Of a DNA stretch of 15,037 bases, positions 4,438 to 13,056 are shown piece by piece (the stretch's first letter is position 1; each line of letters starts with the position of its first letter). Below the pieces are notes generated by a model. It searched no databases. It was not told the origin of the DNA and was given only the letters and a program-made list of their open reading frames with translations. Made by a program: the position numbers and the translations under genes. Source of the DNA: Caldisericota bacterium (GTDB lineage: Bacteria > CAIJMQ01 > JAADFP01); assembly GCA_013152825.1 (NCBI GenBank), contig JAADFP010000145.1, forward strand, positions 1 to 15,037. Reading direction: 5' to 3'.

Positions 4438-7400
4438 ATGCCTAAGAGAGTAGAGGAGAGATATTTTACTCAGATACAGTCGGTGGGGGGATTCCCTGAC
4501 CTGTTAGGCGTGTCGAAAGAGTCCTATCAGGAATTTTTTCAAAAAGGCATACCATATGCGCAGCGTAAACGGAAAGGGTTGAAAAAAATCCTGGAGGAAG
4601 TATTTCCCATTACTGGTAGAAACGGGAAGATAGAACTTCATTGCATTGATTACGAAATTGAAGAGCCTTATACCACAGAAGAAGAGTGTCTAAGAAAGGG
4701 GCTTACCTATTCTGCCCGGGTTGAGCTTACTACTCGTTTGTATGTTTACAAAAGTGTAAAGAGAAAAGAGATAAGCTCTATCCGAGAGGAAAAGGTGTAT
4801 TTGGGTGAATTCCCTTTAATGACTGAACGAGGCACCTTTATCGTAAATGGGGTGGAAAGAGTTGTGGTTTCTCAGTTACATCGTTCACCGGGTGTTATCT
4901 TCGAATCTCTGGGCACCAGCAGAGGGAAAGAGTTATTTTCCGGAAGAATAATTCCTGATAGAGGTATATGGCTGGAATTTAGCACGGATTACAATGACTT
5001 CATTTATGTGAGCGTGGGCAGAAGGCGAAGGATGTGGATTACTACTTTCCTGCGCGCCATAGGCTTCTCGCGGGATGAGGATATTATTCGAGCCTTCTAC
5101 ACTGTGGATACAATCAATCTGGAGAGTAAACGAGCACCTCATAAAGCTCTGGGCAAAATATTAGCAGAGGACGTAATAGATCCGGATTCAGGAGAAGTTT
5201 TACTGGAGAGCAAAAGCAAGGTAGAAGAAGAGCACCTCAAGATTATGAAAATAAAGGGGGTTAAGAAGATAAAAGTTATCAGAGAGACTTCTGCTGAGGA
5301 CCTCATGGTTATCAACACCTTGAGAAAAGATGAGCATAAAACAGAAGAGGAGGCTCTCTCGTACGTGTATTCCCGTTTGAGACCCGGTAATCCTTTTGAA
5401 ATAGAGACTGCGCGGGCTTATATTTTTGCCAGCCTATTTGATAGAGATAGATTTGACCTTTCCAGAATTGGAAGGTACAGACTCAATCGCAGATTTGGTT
5501 TTGATACTCCCCTGGATGAAGTTACTCTCAGAATACAGGATATAATTGCTGCTATCAAGGAGCTTCAGAAATTGGCAAAGGGTGAGGCAGAGGTGGACGA
5601 TGTAGACCATCTGGGAAACAGGAGAGTGAGAAGAATTGGTGACCTCCTGGAAAATCAGACACGCGTGGCGCTTCTTCGTATGGCTCGTATGGCACAGGAA
5701 AGAACCCTGCTGGAAAATGAAGGCAGTATTATGCCCCACGACCTTATTAATCCCAGGATTCTCAATAATACCCTGAACGAATTTTTTGCCCGCAGCCAGT
5801 TATCCCAGTTTCTGGATCAGACCAATCCATTGGCCGAACTTACTCATAAAAGAAGATTAAGCTGCCTGGGGCCGGAGGGTTTAAGCCGGGAGAGAGCAGG
5901 CATTGAGGTAAGGGATGTTCATCCCACTCATTATGGAAGAGTATGCCCCATAGAAACCCCGGAAGGACAGAATATTGGCTTGATAACCTCACTGGCTACC
6001 TATGCCAGGGTTAACGAGCTGGGATTATTGGTTACGCCTTACCGTAAGGTAAAAAAAGGTGTGGTCACAGATGAAATACAGTGGCTTGCTGCGGATGAAG
6101 AAGATAATTTCGTTATTGCCCAGGCAAATGCTCCCGTAGATAAAAATGGTAAATTCGAAAAGCCCGAGGTATTAGTTAGATATCGGGGTGATTTTCTGCG
6201 TGTAGAGAGAGAAAAAGTTGATTACATGGATGTTACTCCCATGCAGACAGTCAGTGTTGCTACTTCGCTTATTCCTTTCCTGGAGCATGATGATTCCAAT
6301 AGAGCCTTGATGGGGTCTAACATGCAGAGACAGGCAGTGCCTCCTCTCTTTCCTGAAGCTCCTTTAGTGCAGACCGGGATGGAAAGGGTTGCAGCAAAGG
6401 ACTCAGGTGCTGTGGTGGTTTCCCAGAGTGAAGGAATAGTAGAAGAAGTAAACTCAGAGATTATAATCGTGCGGGAAGAGAGAAAAGAAGGCTTTAGCAA
6501 TTTCCGCTATTACCCGCTGAAGAAATTTACCCGGACTAACCAGTCCACCTGTTTCCATCAGCGTCCTCTGGTAAAGAAGGGAGACAGGGTTAAAAAGGGA
6601 GATATTCTGGCAGATGGTCCTGCTACTCGCAAGGGAAAGCTGGCTCTGGGGAAAAATGTGCTGGTAGCTTTCATGCCCTGGGAAGGATATAACTTTGAAG
6701 ATGCTATCCTGATAAGTGAGAAATTGGTAGAGGAGGATGTTTATACCTCTGTGCATATAGAGGACTTTAGCCTGGAATGCAGAGAGACCAAATTGGGAAG
6801 GGAGGAAATAACCAGGGATCTTCCCAATGTAGGAGAAGAAGAGTTAGCCAACCTGGATGAGGATGGAATTATCCGCATAGGAGCGTATGTCAAACCGGGA
6901 GATATATTAGTAGGAAAAGTTACCCCGAAGGGTGAAACAGTTACTACTTCTGAAGAAAAGCTGCTCAGGGCAATTTTTGGTGAAAAGGCCAGCGATGTAA
7001 TCAATAAATCCTTGCGGGTTCCTCCCGGAGTTAGTGGTGTGGTAATTGATGTGAAGGTTTTCTCCCGTGAGGAAAAAGATATAGAAAAGGAAAGAAAGAA
7101 TTCACCAGAAGTTGCCGTGGTAAAAAGAAAGTACTCCGCTCTCAAAAATTGTTTGGATAAGGAAAGAGAACGAAAGATTAAAGATATTCTGCTGGGTAAA
7201 AAATTAAGCAAAGATTTTCCGGTAAAGAAAAAAGAAGTAATTGCAAAAGGCACTGTGATAAGCCAGGATATCCTGGAAAAGATTAGTGATAAGAATTTGA
7301 AGAGGCTAAAAATTGGGGACCCGGAAGTTGAATCCAGGATAGAAGCAATAGAGGAAGAGTACAAAGAAAGAATCAAAGAGTTCAAGAAAAGAGAAGAAGA

Positions 7401-10400
7401 AGAAATAAAAAAACTGGTAGAAGTAGAGGAATTACCTCCTGGAGTAATAAAAAAGGTAAAAGTGTATGTAGCCAGTAAAAGGAAAGTACAGGAAGGGGAT
7501 AAACTTTCCGGAAGACACGGGAATAAAGGTGTAGTAGCACGAGTGCTTCCTAAAGAAGATATGCCCTATCTTCCCGATGGAACTCCGGTGGAAATAGTTT
7601 TAAATCCTCTGGGAGTGCCTTCCCGTATGAACCTGGGGCAGTTATTAGAGACCCACCTGGGGTGGGCAGCCAAGGTTCTGGGGTGTGAGGCTATAACTCC
7701 GGTGTTTAATGGGGCGCGAGAAGAAGACATAAAAAAGATTCTGGAAGAGGCGGGTTTACCAGGTGATGGTAAAACTGTGCTTTATGATGGAAGAACAGGG
7801 GATCCGTTCTATTCGCGCGTGATGGTGGGTTATATCTACATGATGAAGCTTGTGCACATGGTGGAAGATAAGGTGCATGCCCGAGCTACTGGCCCCTATT
7901 CCCTGGTTACTCAACAGCCGCTGGGTGGTAAAGCGCAGTTTGGAGGCCAGAGATTCGGTGAGATGGAAGTATGGGCACTGGAAGCTTACGGAGCCGCCTA
8001 TACTCTGCAGGAAATGCTCACAGTAAAGAGTGATGATATTGAAGGTAGAAGCAGGATATACGAAGCAATAGTCAAAAGAGAGAATGCACTTGTTCCCACT
8101 ATCCCCGAATCTTTTAATGTTTTAGTAAAAGAGTTACAGGGATTGTGTCTGGATGTTAAGGTGGAAAAGGCCAGAGGTGCTCCTCCCGAAGAAGGTGTTT
8201 TGGTGATTAACCGGGGCAGGAGTGAAGTAAAAAGTGTTGCTCTGGGTCTGGCCTCGCCGCATCTTATCCGCTCCTGGTCTTACGGAGAGGTAAAGAAACC
8301 GGAGACTCTTAATTATCGTACCCTTAGACCGGAGAGAGACGGCCTATTTTGCGAGAAGATATTTGGCCCTACGCGGGATTGGGAGTGTTACTGCGGTAAG
8401 TACAAAAGAATCAAACATAAGGGTGTTGTTTGTGAAAGGTGCGGTGTAGAAGTTACCCTTTCCAAGGTAAGAAGGGAAAGGATGGGGCACATAAATTTGG
8501 TTACACCTGTAGCGCATATATGGTTTTTCAAAGTGGTCCCTTCGGTTATGGGGACACTTTTAGATGTTAGTTTGCCGAATCTGGAGCGGGTGATATATTA
8601 CGATGCCTGGATAGTTATTGACCCCGGTGATACTCCCTTAAAGAAGTACGAAGTATTGAGAGAACAAGAATACCAGGAAGCCAAGGAAAATTACGGAGAG
8701 AGATTCCGGGCAGGAATGGGGGCACCAGCTATCCGGGAAATCCTGCAGGATCTGGACCTGGCTAAGCTTGCGGAAGAATTGAGGAAGGCAGAGAAATTAA
8801 CCCATTCCCGGCAGCAAAAGTGGAGGATAAACAGAAGACTGAAATTAGTCGAAGCGTTCCGCAAATCCAACCAGAGGCCGGAATGGATGATTCTTGAGGT
8901 AGTTCCCGTTATTCCTCCCAACCTGCGTCCGCTTGTTCCCTTGGACAAGGGTGGTTTTGCTACCTCTGATTTAAATGATCTTTACCGCAGACTCATAAAC
9001 CGCAACAACCGCTTGAGAAAGCTCATGGAGATGGGAGCTCCTGACATCATATTGAGAAATGAGAAACGTATGTTGCAGGAAGCTGTGGATGCTCTCTTTG
9101 ACAACGGAAGACGGGGTAGAGCCGTAGTGGATCAAAACGGAAGACCTCTTAAGTCTCTGGCTAATACCCTGGGAGGGAAGCATGGAAGGTTCAGGCAGAA
9201 TCTTCTGGGTAAGAGAGTAGACTATTCAGGCAGGTCGGTTATTGTTGTGGATCCCAGGTTGAAACTGCATCAGTGCGGAGTCCCCAAAATAATGGCTCTG
9301 GAGTTATTCCAGCCTTTCATTATAAGAGATTTGCGGGAAAAGGGATATGTGCACACGATAAAAGCAGGGAAAAATTTGATAGAGAAAGGTACACCAGAGG
9401 TTTGGGAAGCCCTGGAAGAAGTAATTAAAGGACATCCGGTTCTTCTTAACCGGGCTCCCACACTACACAGGATAAGTATCCAATCCTTCTTCCCCATTCT
9501 ACATGAATCGAAGACAATAAGAATTCATCCGCTGGTGTGTTCGGCCTACAATGCTGACTTTGATGGCGATACCATGAGTATCTTCGTGCCTCTTTCTATG
9601 GAAGCTCTCCTGGAATCGCAGATATTAATGTTGTCTCCCAATAACCTCTTCAGCCCTGCTGATGGCAGACCTGTGGTAACTCCCAGTCAGGATATTGTTC
9701 TGGGGACTTATTATCTTACTATTCAGGATCCTTCTATGAAAGAAGCACGCTATAAGTTTTATTACCCGGGAGAAGTTCTCTTAGCTTATGATATGGGTAG
9801 TGTTAAACTTCATGAAACTGTCTTATTGCGGCAGGGACGGGAGTTTATAGAGACTACCCCAGGCAGGGTTTTGTTTAATTCGCTAATGCCGGAAGGGTTG
9901 TCTTTTGTAAATGAACCAATGACCAAGAGCAAGTTAACAGACCTGATTGCCAAAATTATCGAAGTTAAGGGAAGAGATAAAACGGTAGAATTCCTGGATG
10001 ATTTGAAAGAGCTGGGATTTCATTATGCCACGATAGCCGGGATTTCCATGGCGATTTCCGATGTCAAAATTCCCGGCAAGAAGTGGGAAATAATAAAGAA
10101 AGCTCAGGTAGAGGCAGAGAAAATCGACAGAGATTATCGCAAAGGAGTTATTACCCAAGGAGAAAGATATAACAGAGTAGTAGACCTCTGGACACGGGTT
10201 TCGGATGAGATAGCTGACTTGATGTTAAAAGCTTTAGCCAGCGATCCTTTTAACCCTGTCCATATGATGATGGCCTCAGAAGCCAGGGGCAGTGCACAGC
10301 AGATAAGGCAGCTGGGGGGTATGAGGGGGCTTATTGCCCGTCCACGCAGAAAACTTGTAGGTGCTATAGGGGAAATTATAGAAACGCCAATTCTTACGAA

Positions 10401-12234
10401 TTTCCGGGAAGGCCTTACTGTTCTGGAATACTTCATTTCTACCCATGGAGGCAGAAAGGGACTGGCAGATACTGCCTTGAAGACAGCAGAAGCAGGATAC
10501 CTCACCAGAAGGCTGGTAGATGTAGCCCAGGATATTGTAGTAAGAGAAGAGGATTGTGGCACACTTAACGGGATAATCATGCGGCCACTGGAAGTGGGTG
10601 GTAAGGAGATAATCCCCTTGAAAGATAGAATCACCGGTAGATTTTCTCTGGAAGACATAAGGATACCTTCTCTGGGCAACATTATTGTGAAGGCAGGAGA
10701 AGAAATAACCGCGGACAAGGCAGAAATTATCGAAGAAGCCGGAGTAGAAGAGATCCCTGTGCGTTCGGTGCTTACCTGTGAGACAAAAGGCGGAATTTGT
10801 CAGAGGTGTTATGGAAGAGATTTGGCTACAGGAGAAATTGTAGAAGTAGGCCAGGCAGTAGGGATAATGGCAGCCCAGGCGATTGGAGAGCCAGGCACAC
10901 AGCTTACTCTGAGGACTTTCCATATAGGAGGTATGGCTACTCGTATCATTGGTGAGAATCAATATATTGCCCAGAAAGGCGGAACGGTCAAATATATCAA
11001 CCTGAAGGTAATAGATAAAGAAAAAGAAAAATTAGTGCTTAACCGGAACGGGTGGTTGGTTTTGGCGGATCCGGAAGGAAGAGAGGTGGAGAAATTCAAG
11101 GTGCCGGTAGGTGCCAGTATAAAAGTAAAAGAGGGGAAAGAAGTAGAAGAAGGCGTAGTATTGATAGAATGGGATCCTTATGTAAGACCATTCTTATCCG
11201 AAATTGAAGGAAAGATAATATTTGAAGAAATGATTCCGGATGTTACCTTCAAAGAAGAAGTTAATAGAGAGACGGGTCTCAGGGAAAAGGTGATTATTGA
11301 ACATAGGCCGCAATTTCAGCCAGCGCTTAAGGTAAAGAATGAAGAGACCGGGGAAGAAAGATTGTACCCTCTACCCATCAATACACATATTGTGGTAGAA
11401 GACGGGCAGAATGTTAAGCCAGGGGATATATTGGCAAAGAGCATGCGGGAGGTGGTGAAAGCCACAGATATAACGGGAGGGTTGCCTCGGGTTTCTGAGC
11501 TATTTGAGGCCAGGAAGCCCAAGGACCCGGCTGGAGTGACCGAAATTAACGGTGTGGTGAAAAGCATTTTGAGGGAAGAGAAGGAAAGAAGGATTGTGAT
11601 TGAAGGAGAAGACGGGGAAATTAGGGAGTACAAAGTTCCTCCTGGCAAGCACATAGAAGTCGATGTGGGTGACAGGGTGGAAGCAGGGCAGAAACTTACT
11701 GACGGGCCACCGGTTCTGCAGGAGATGTTGAGGATAGAAGGTGAAAGAAAATTACAGTATCACCTGTTAAACGAAATCCAGGAAGTTTATAGGCTTCAGG
11801 GGGTTAGAATCAACGATAAGCATATTGAGGTTATTGTGCGGCAAATGCTTAGAAAGGTGCAGGTGGAAGACCCGGGAGACACAGAATTCTTATGGGGAGA
11901 GCAGGTGGATAAATTCAGGTTCCAGGAAGAGAACGAAAGAGTGGTGGCAAATGGCGGTAAACCAGCCCAGGCGCGTCCCCTGGTACTGGGGATTACCAAG
12001 GCTTCACTCTCTTCCGATAGTTTCATTGCCGCGGCCTCTTTCCAGGAAACCAGTCGTGTGCTTACCCGTGCCTCGGTAAGTGCGCAAAGAGACCCATTGA
12101 AGGGTATCAAGGAAAATGTTATAATTGGCAACTTAGTCCCGGCTGGAACGGGATGGAGAGATTATAGAGAAGTGGAGGTAATAAAAAATGCCAACGTTGA
12201 ATCAGTTAGCGAAGGTGGGGAGACGGAAGCCTAA
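4438..12234 (+). CDS. rpoBC: fused DNA-directed RNA polymerase subunits beta and beta-prime
   Basis: One 2598-residue frame carries both catalytic RNA polymerase subunits. Beta covers about residues 1-1241: the rifampicin region is at 453-478 (Asp460, His470 and Ser475 kept), KLSGRHGNKG with the two active-site lysines Lys1022 and Lys1030, and the normal C-terminal anchor ESFNVLVKELQGLCLDV. A linker of about 25 residues follows. Beta-prime covers about 1266-2598: it starts LGLASPHLIRSWSYGEVKKP, with Cys1317/1319/1332/1335 (first zinc site), NADFDGDTM at 1705-1713 holding the Mg-binding aspartates, the bridge helix about 1995-2027, Cys2040/2114/2121/2124 (second zinc site) and the trigger loop around GEPGTQLTLRTFH (2150-2162). 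Thr1712 replaces the usual Gln of NADFDGDQM. Fused rpoBC is known in Helicobacter/Wolinella and Wolbachia. No stop or start signal separates the halves unless the GTG at 8203 is used. The end overlaps rpsL by 47 nt. Confidence 0.95.
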   Translation: MPKRVEERYFTQIQSVGGFPDLLGVSKESYQEFFQKGIPYAQRKRKGLKKILEEVFPITGRNGKIELHCIDYEIEEPYTTEEECLRKGLTYSARVELTTRLYVYKSVKRKEISSIREEKVYLGEFPLMTERGTFIVNGVERVVVSQLHRSPGVIFESLGTSRGKELFSGRIIPDRGIWLEFSTDYNDFIYVSVGRRRRMWITTFLRAIGFSRDEDIIRAFYTVDTINLESKRAPHKALGKILAEDVIDPDSGEVLLESKSKVEEEHLKIMKIKGVKKIKVIRETSAEDLMVINTLRKDEHKTEEEALSYVYSRLRPGNPFEIETARAYIFASLFDRDRFDLSRIGRYRLNRRFGFDTPLDEVTLRIQDIIAAIKELQKLAKGEAEVDDVDHLGNRRVRRIGDLLENQTRVALLRMARMAQERTLLENEGSIMPHDLINPRILNNTLNEFFARSQLSQFLDQTNPLAELTHKRRLSCLGPEGLSRERAGIEVRDVHPTHYGRVCPIETPEGQNIGLITSLATYARVNELGLLVTPYRKVKKGVVTDEIQWLAADEEDNFVIAQANAPVDKNGKFEKPEVLVRYRGDFLRVEREKVDYMDVTPMQTVSVATSLIPFLEHDDSNRALMGSNMQRQAVPPLFPEAPLVQTGMERVAAKDSGAVVVSQSEGIVEEVNSEIIIVREERKEGFSNFRYYPLKKFTRTNQSTCFHQRPLVKKGDRVKKGDILADGPATRKGKLALGKNVLVAFMPWEGYNFEDAILISEKLVEEDVYTSVHIEDFSLECRETKLGREEITRDLPNVGEEELANLDEDGIIRIGAYVKPGDILVGKVTPKGETVTTSEEKLLRAIFGEKASDVINKSLRVPPGVSGVVIDVKVFSREEKDIEKERKNSPEVAVVKRKYSALKNCLDKERERKIKDILLGKKLSKDFPVKKKEVIAKGTVISQDILEKISDKNLKRLKIGDPEVESRIEAIEEEYKERIKEFKKREEEEIKKLVEVEELPPGVIKKVKVYVASKRKVQEGDKLSGRHGNKGVVARVLPKEDMPYLPDGTPVEIVLNPLGVPSRMNLGQLLETHLGWAAKVLGCEAITPVFNGAREEDIKKILEEAGLPGDGKTVLYDGRTGDPFYSRVMVGYIYMMKLVHMVEDKVHARATGPYSLVTQQPLGGKAQFGGQRFGEMEVWALEAYGAAYTLQEMLTVKSDDIEGRSRIYEAIVKRENALVPTIPESFNVLVKELQGLCLDVKVEKARGAPPEEGVLVINRGRSEVKSVALGLASPHLIRSWSYGEVKKPETLNYRTLRPERDGLFCEKIFGPTRDWECYCGKYKRIKHKGVVCERCGVEVTLSKVRRERMGHINLVTPVAHIWFFKVVPSVMGTLLDVSLPNLERVIYYDAWIVIDPGDTPLKKYEVLREQEYQEAKENYGERFRAGMGAPAIREILQDLDLAKLAEELRKAEKLTHSRQQKWRINRRLKLVEAFRKSNQRPEWMILEVVPVIPPNLRPLVPLDKGGFATSDLNDLYRRLINRNNRLRKLMEMGAPDIILRNEKRMLQEAVDALFDNGRRGRAVVDQNGRPLKSLANTLGGKHGRFRQNLLGKRVDYSGRSVIVVDPRLKLHQCGVPKIMALELFQPFIIRDLREKGYVHTIKAGKNLIEKGTPEVWEALEEVIKGHPVLLNRAPTLHRISIQSFFPILHESKTIRIHPLVCSAYNADFDGDTMSIFVPLSMEALLESQILMLSPNNLFSPADGRPVVTPSQDIVLGTYYLTIQDPSMKEARYKFYYPGEVLLAYDMGSVKLHETVLLRQGREFIETTPGRVLFNSLMPEGLSFVNEPMTKSKLTDLIAKIIEVKGRDKTVEFLDDLKELGFHYATIAGISMAISDVKIPGKKWEIIKKAQVEAEKIDRDYRKGVITQGERYNRVVDLWTRVSDEIADLMLKALASDPFNPVHMMMASEARGSAQQIRQLGGMRGLIARPRRKLVGAIGEIIETPILTNFREGLTVLEYFISTHGGRKGLADTALKTAEAGYLTRRLVDVAQDIVVREEDCGTLNGIIMRPLEVGGKEIIPLKDRITGRFSLEDIRIPSLGNIIVKAGEEITADKAEIIEEAGVEEIPVRSVLTCETKGGICQRCYGRDLATGEIVEVGQAVGIMAAQAIGEPGTQLTLRTFHIGGMATRIIGENQYIAQKGGTVKYINLKVIDKEKEKLVLNRNGWLVLADPEGREVEKFKVPVGASIKVKEGKEVEEGVVLIEWDPYVRPFLSEIEGKIIFEEMIPDVTFKEEVNRETGLREKVIIEHRPQFQPALKVKNEETGEERLYPLPINTHIVVEDGQNVKPGDILAKSMREVVKATDITGGLPRVSELFEARKPKDPAGVTEINGVVKSILREEKERRIVIEGEDGEIREYKVPPGKHIEVDVGDRVEAGQKLTDGPPVLQEMLRIEGERKLQYHLLNEIQEVYRLQGVRINDKHIEVIVRQMLRKVQVEDPGDTEFLWGEQVDKFRFQEENERVVANGGKPAQARPLVLGITKASLSSDSFIAAASFQETSRVLTRASVSAQRDPLKGIKENVIIGNLVPAGTGWRDYREVEVIKNANVESVSEGGETEA
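8192..8205 (+). promoter_or_regulatory. possible internal ribosome binding site and GTG start for a separate beta-prime
   Basis: AAGGTG (8192-8197) lies 5 nt before an in-frame GTG (8203-8205). Initiation there would give a beta-prime starting MINRGRSEVKSVALGLASPH, a natural length for that N-terminus. TGA in one alternative frame overlaps this GTG (8204-8206), and TAA in the other follows at 8208-8210. The site may be a relic of separate genes or a working second start; the sequence cannot decide. Confidence 0.35.
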
Positions 12235-12559
12235 GGCGAAATCGAAGAGTCCTGCCTTAAAAGCTTCTCCCCAGAGAAAAGGGGTATGTATGAGGGTGTA
12301 TACAGTTACCCCCAAGAAGCCTAACTCTGCTCTGAGAAAAGTAGCCCGAGTGAGGCTTTCTTCCGGGGTGGAAGTAACTGCTTACATCCCTGGCGAAGGA
12401 CATAATCTTCAGGAACATTCCCTGGTTCTGGTTAGAGGGGGTAGAGTTAAAGACCTTCCTGGAGTGAGGTATCATATAGTACGTGGCTCTCTGGATACAG
12501 AGGGAGTAGAAGGAAGGAAAAAATCTCGTTCTCGCTACGGAAGTAAGCGGGAAAAATAG
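12188..12559 (+). CDS. rpsL: small ribosomal subunit protein uS12
   Basis: A 123-residue protein of standard length and very high conservation. It sits at the 30S decoding centre and controls accuracy of codon reading. The start MPTLNQLAKVGRRKPKAKSK, then TPKKPNSALRKVARVRL and GRVKDLPGVRYHIVRGSLDT, are canonical. The lysines at the main streptomycin-resistance positions (in PKKPNS and GRVKDLPG) are wild type, so no such resistance is predicted from this gene; the Asp that is often methylthiolated is also present. The ATG at 12188 follows GGAGGT (12174-12179), a strong ribosome binding site inside the rpoBC tail. Its first 15 codons overlap the last codons of rpoBC in another frame. rpsG follows 12 nt after the stop. 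Confidence 0.98.
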   Translation: MPTLNQLAKVGRRKPKAKSKSPALKASPQRKGVCMRVYTVTPKKPNSALRKVARVRLSSGVEVTAYIPGEGHNLQEHSLVLVRGGRVKDLPGVRYHIVRGSLDTEGVEGRKKSRSRYGSKREK

Positions 12560-12571
12560 ACGGAGGAAAAT

Positions 12572-13042
12572 ATGCGCAGAAGAAGAGCAACTAAGAGGGA
12601 AACTATGCCTGACCCAAAATTTGGCAGTGTTATGGTTTCCAAATTTGTGAATATCCTTATGTGGGATGGTAAGAAAAGTACAGCGCAGAAGATTTTTTAC
12701 CGTGCTTTGGATTATGTAGCGCAGCGGATAAAAAACGAAGATCCTCTGGAGGTATTTAAACAGGCTATAAATAATGTTAGACCTACTGTGGAAGTAAAAC
12801 CGCGTAGAGTAGGAGGGGCTACTTACCAGGTGCCCGTTGAGGTACGTCCACACCGGAGCATTGCTCTGGCAATAAGGTGGGTCATTTCTATTGCACGCCA
12901 GAGTAAAGGCAGGAGTATGGCAGAAAGACTGGCTAAACAGATTATAGAAGCGTATAAAGGTGAAGGGGCGGCAATAAAGAAGAAAGAAGATACTCATAGA
13001 ATGGCTGAATCTAACCGGGCTTTTGCTCATTACAGATGGTAA
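12572..13042 (+). CDS. rpsG: small ribosomal subunit protein uS7
   Basis: A 156-residue protein of standard length. It nucleates assembly of the 30S head and lines the E-site mRNA/tRNA channel. It starts MRRRRATKRETMPDPKFGSV, followed by VSKFVNILMWDGKKSTAQKI, the beta-hairpin region GGATYQVPVEVRP, and the usual end HRMAESNRAFAHYRW. The ATG follows GGAGG (12562-12566) by 5 nt. It is the second gene of the str cluster rpsL-rpsG-fusA. In E. coli S7 represses translation through the rpsL-rpsG gap; that gap is only 12 nt here, too short for the same control element. fusA begins 14 nt after the stop. Confidence 0.98.
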   Translation: MRRRRATKRETMPDPKFGSVMVSKFVNILMWDGKKSTAQKIFYRALDYVAQRIKNEDPLEVFKQAINNVRPTVEVKPRRVGGATYQVPVEVRPHRSIALAIRWVISIARQSKGRSMAERLAKQIIEAYKGEGAAIKKKEDTHRMAESNRAFAHYRW

Positions 13043-13056
13043 AAAAAGCAAGTATT

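Noticed and set aside
6741..7385. Minus-strand open frame of 214 codons inside rpoBC
   Set aside because: It is antisense to a conserved, charged-residue-rich part of the beta subunit; the Ser/Leu/Phe-rich translation is the expected shadow of Lys/Glu-rich coding sequence.
12257..13051. Minus-strand open frame of 264 codons
   Set aside because: It lies wholly antisense to rpsL and rpsG, both certain genes. The lack of stops follows from their codon composition, and no family is recognised.
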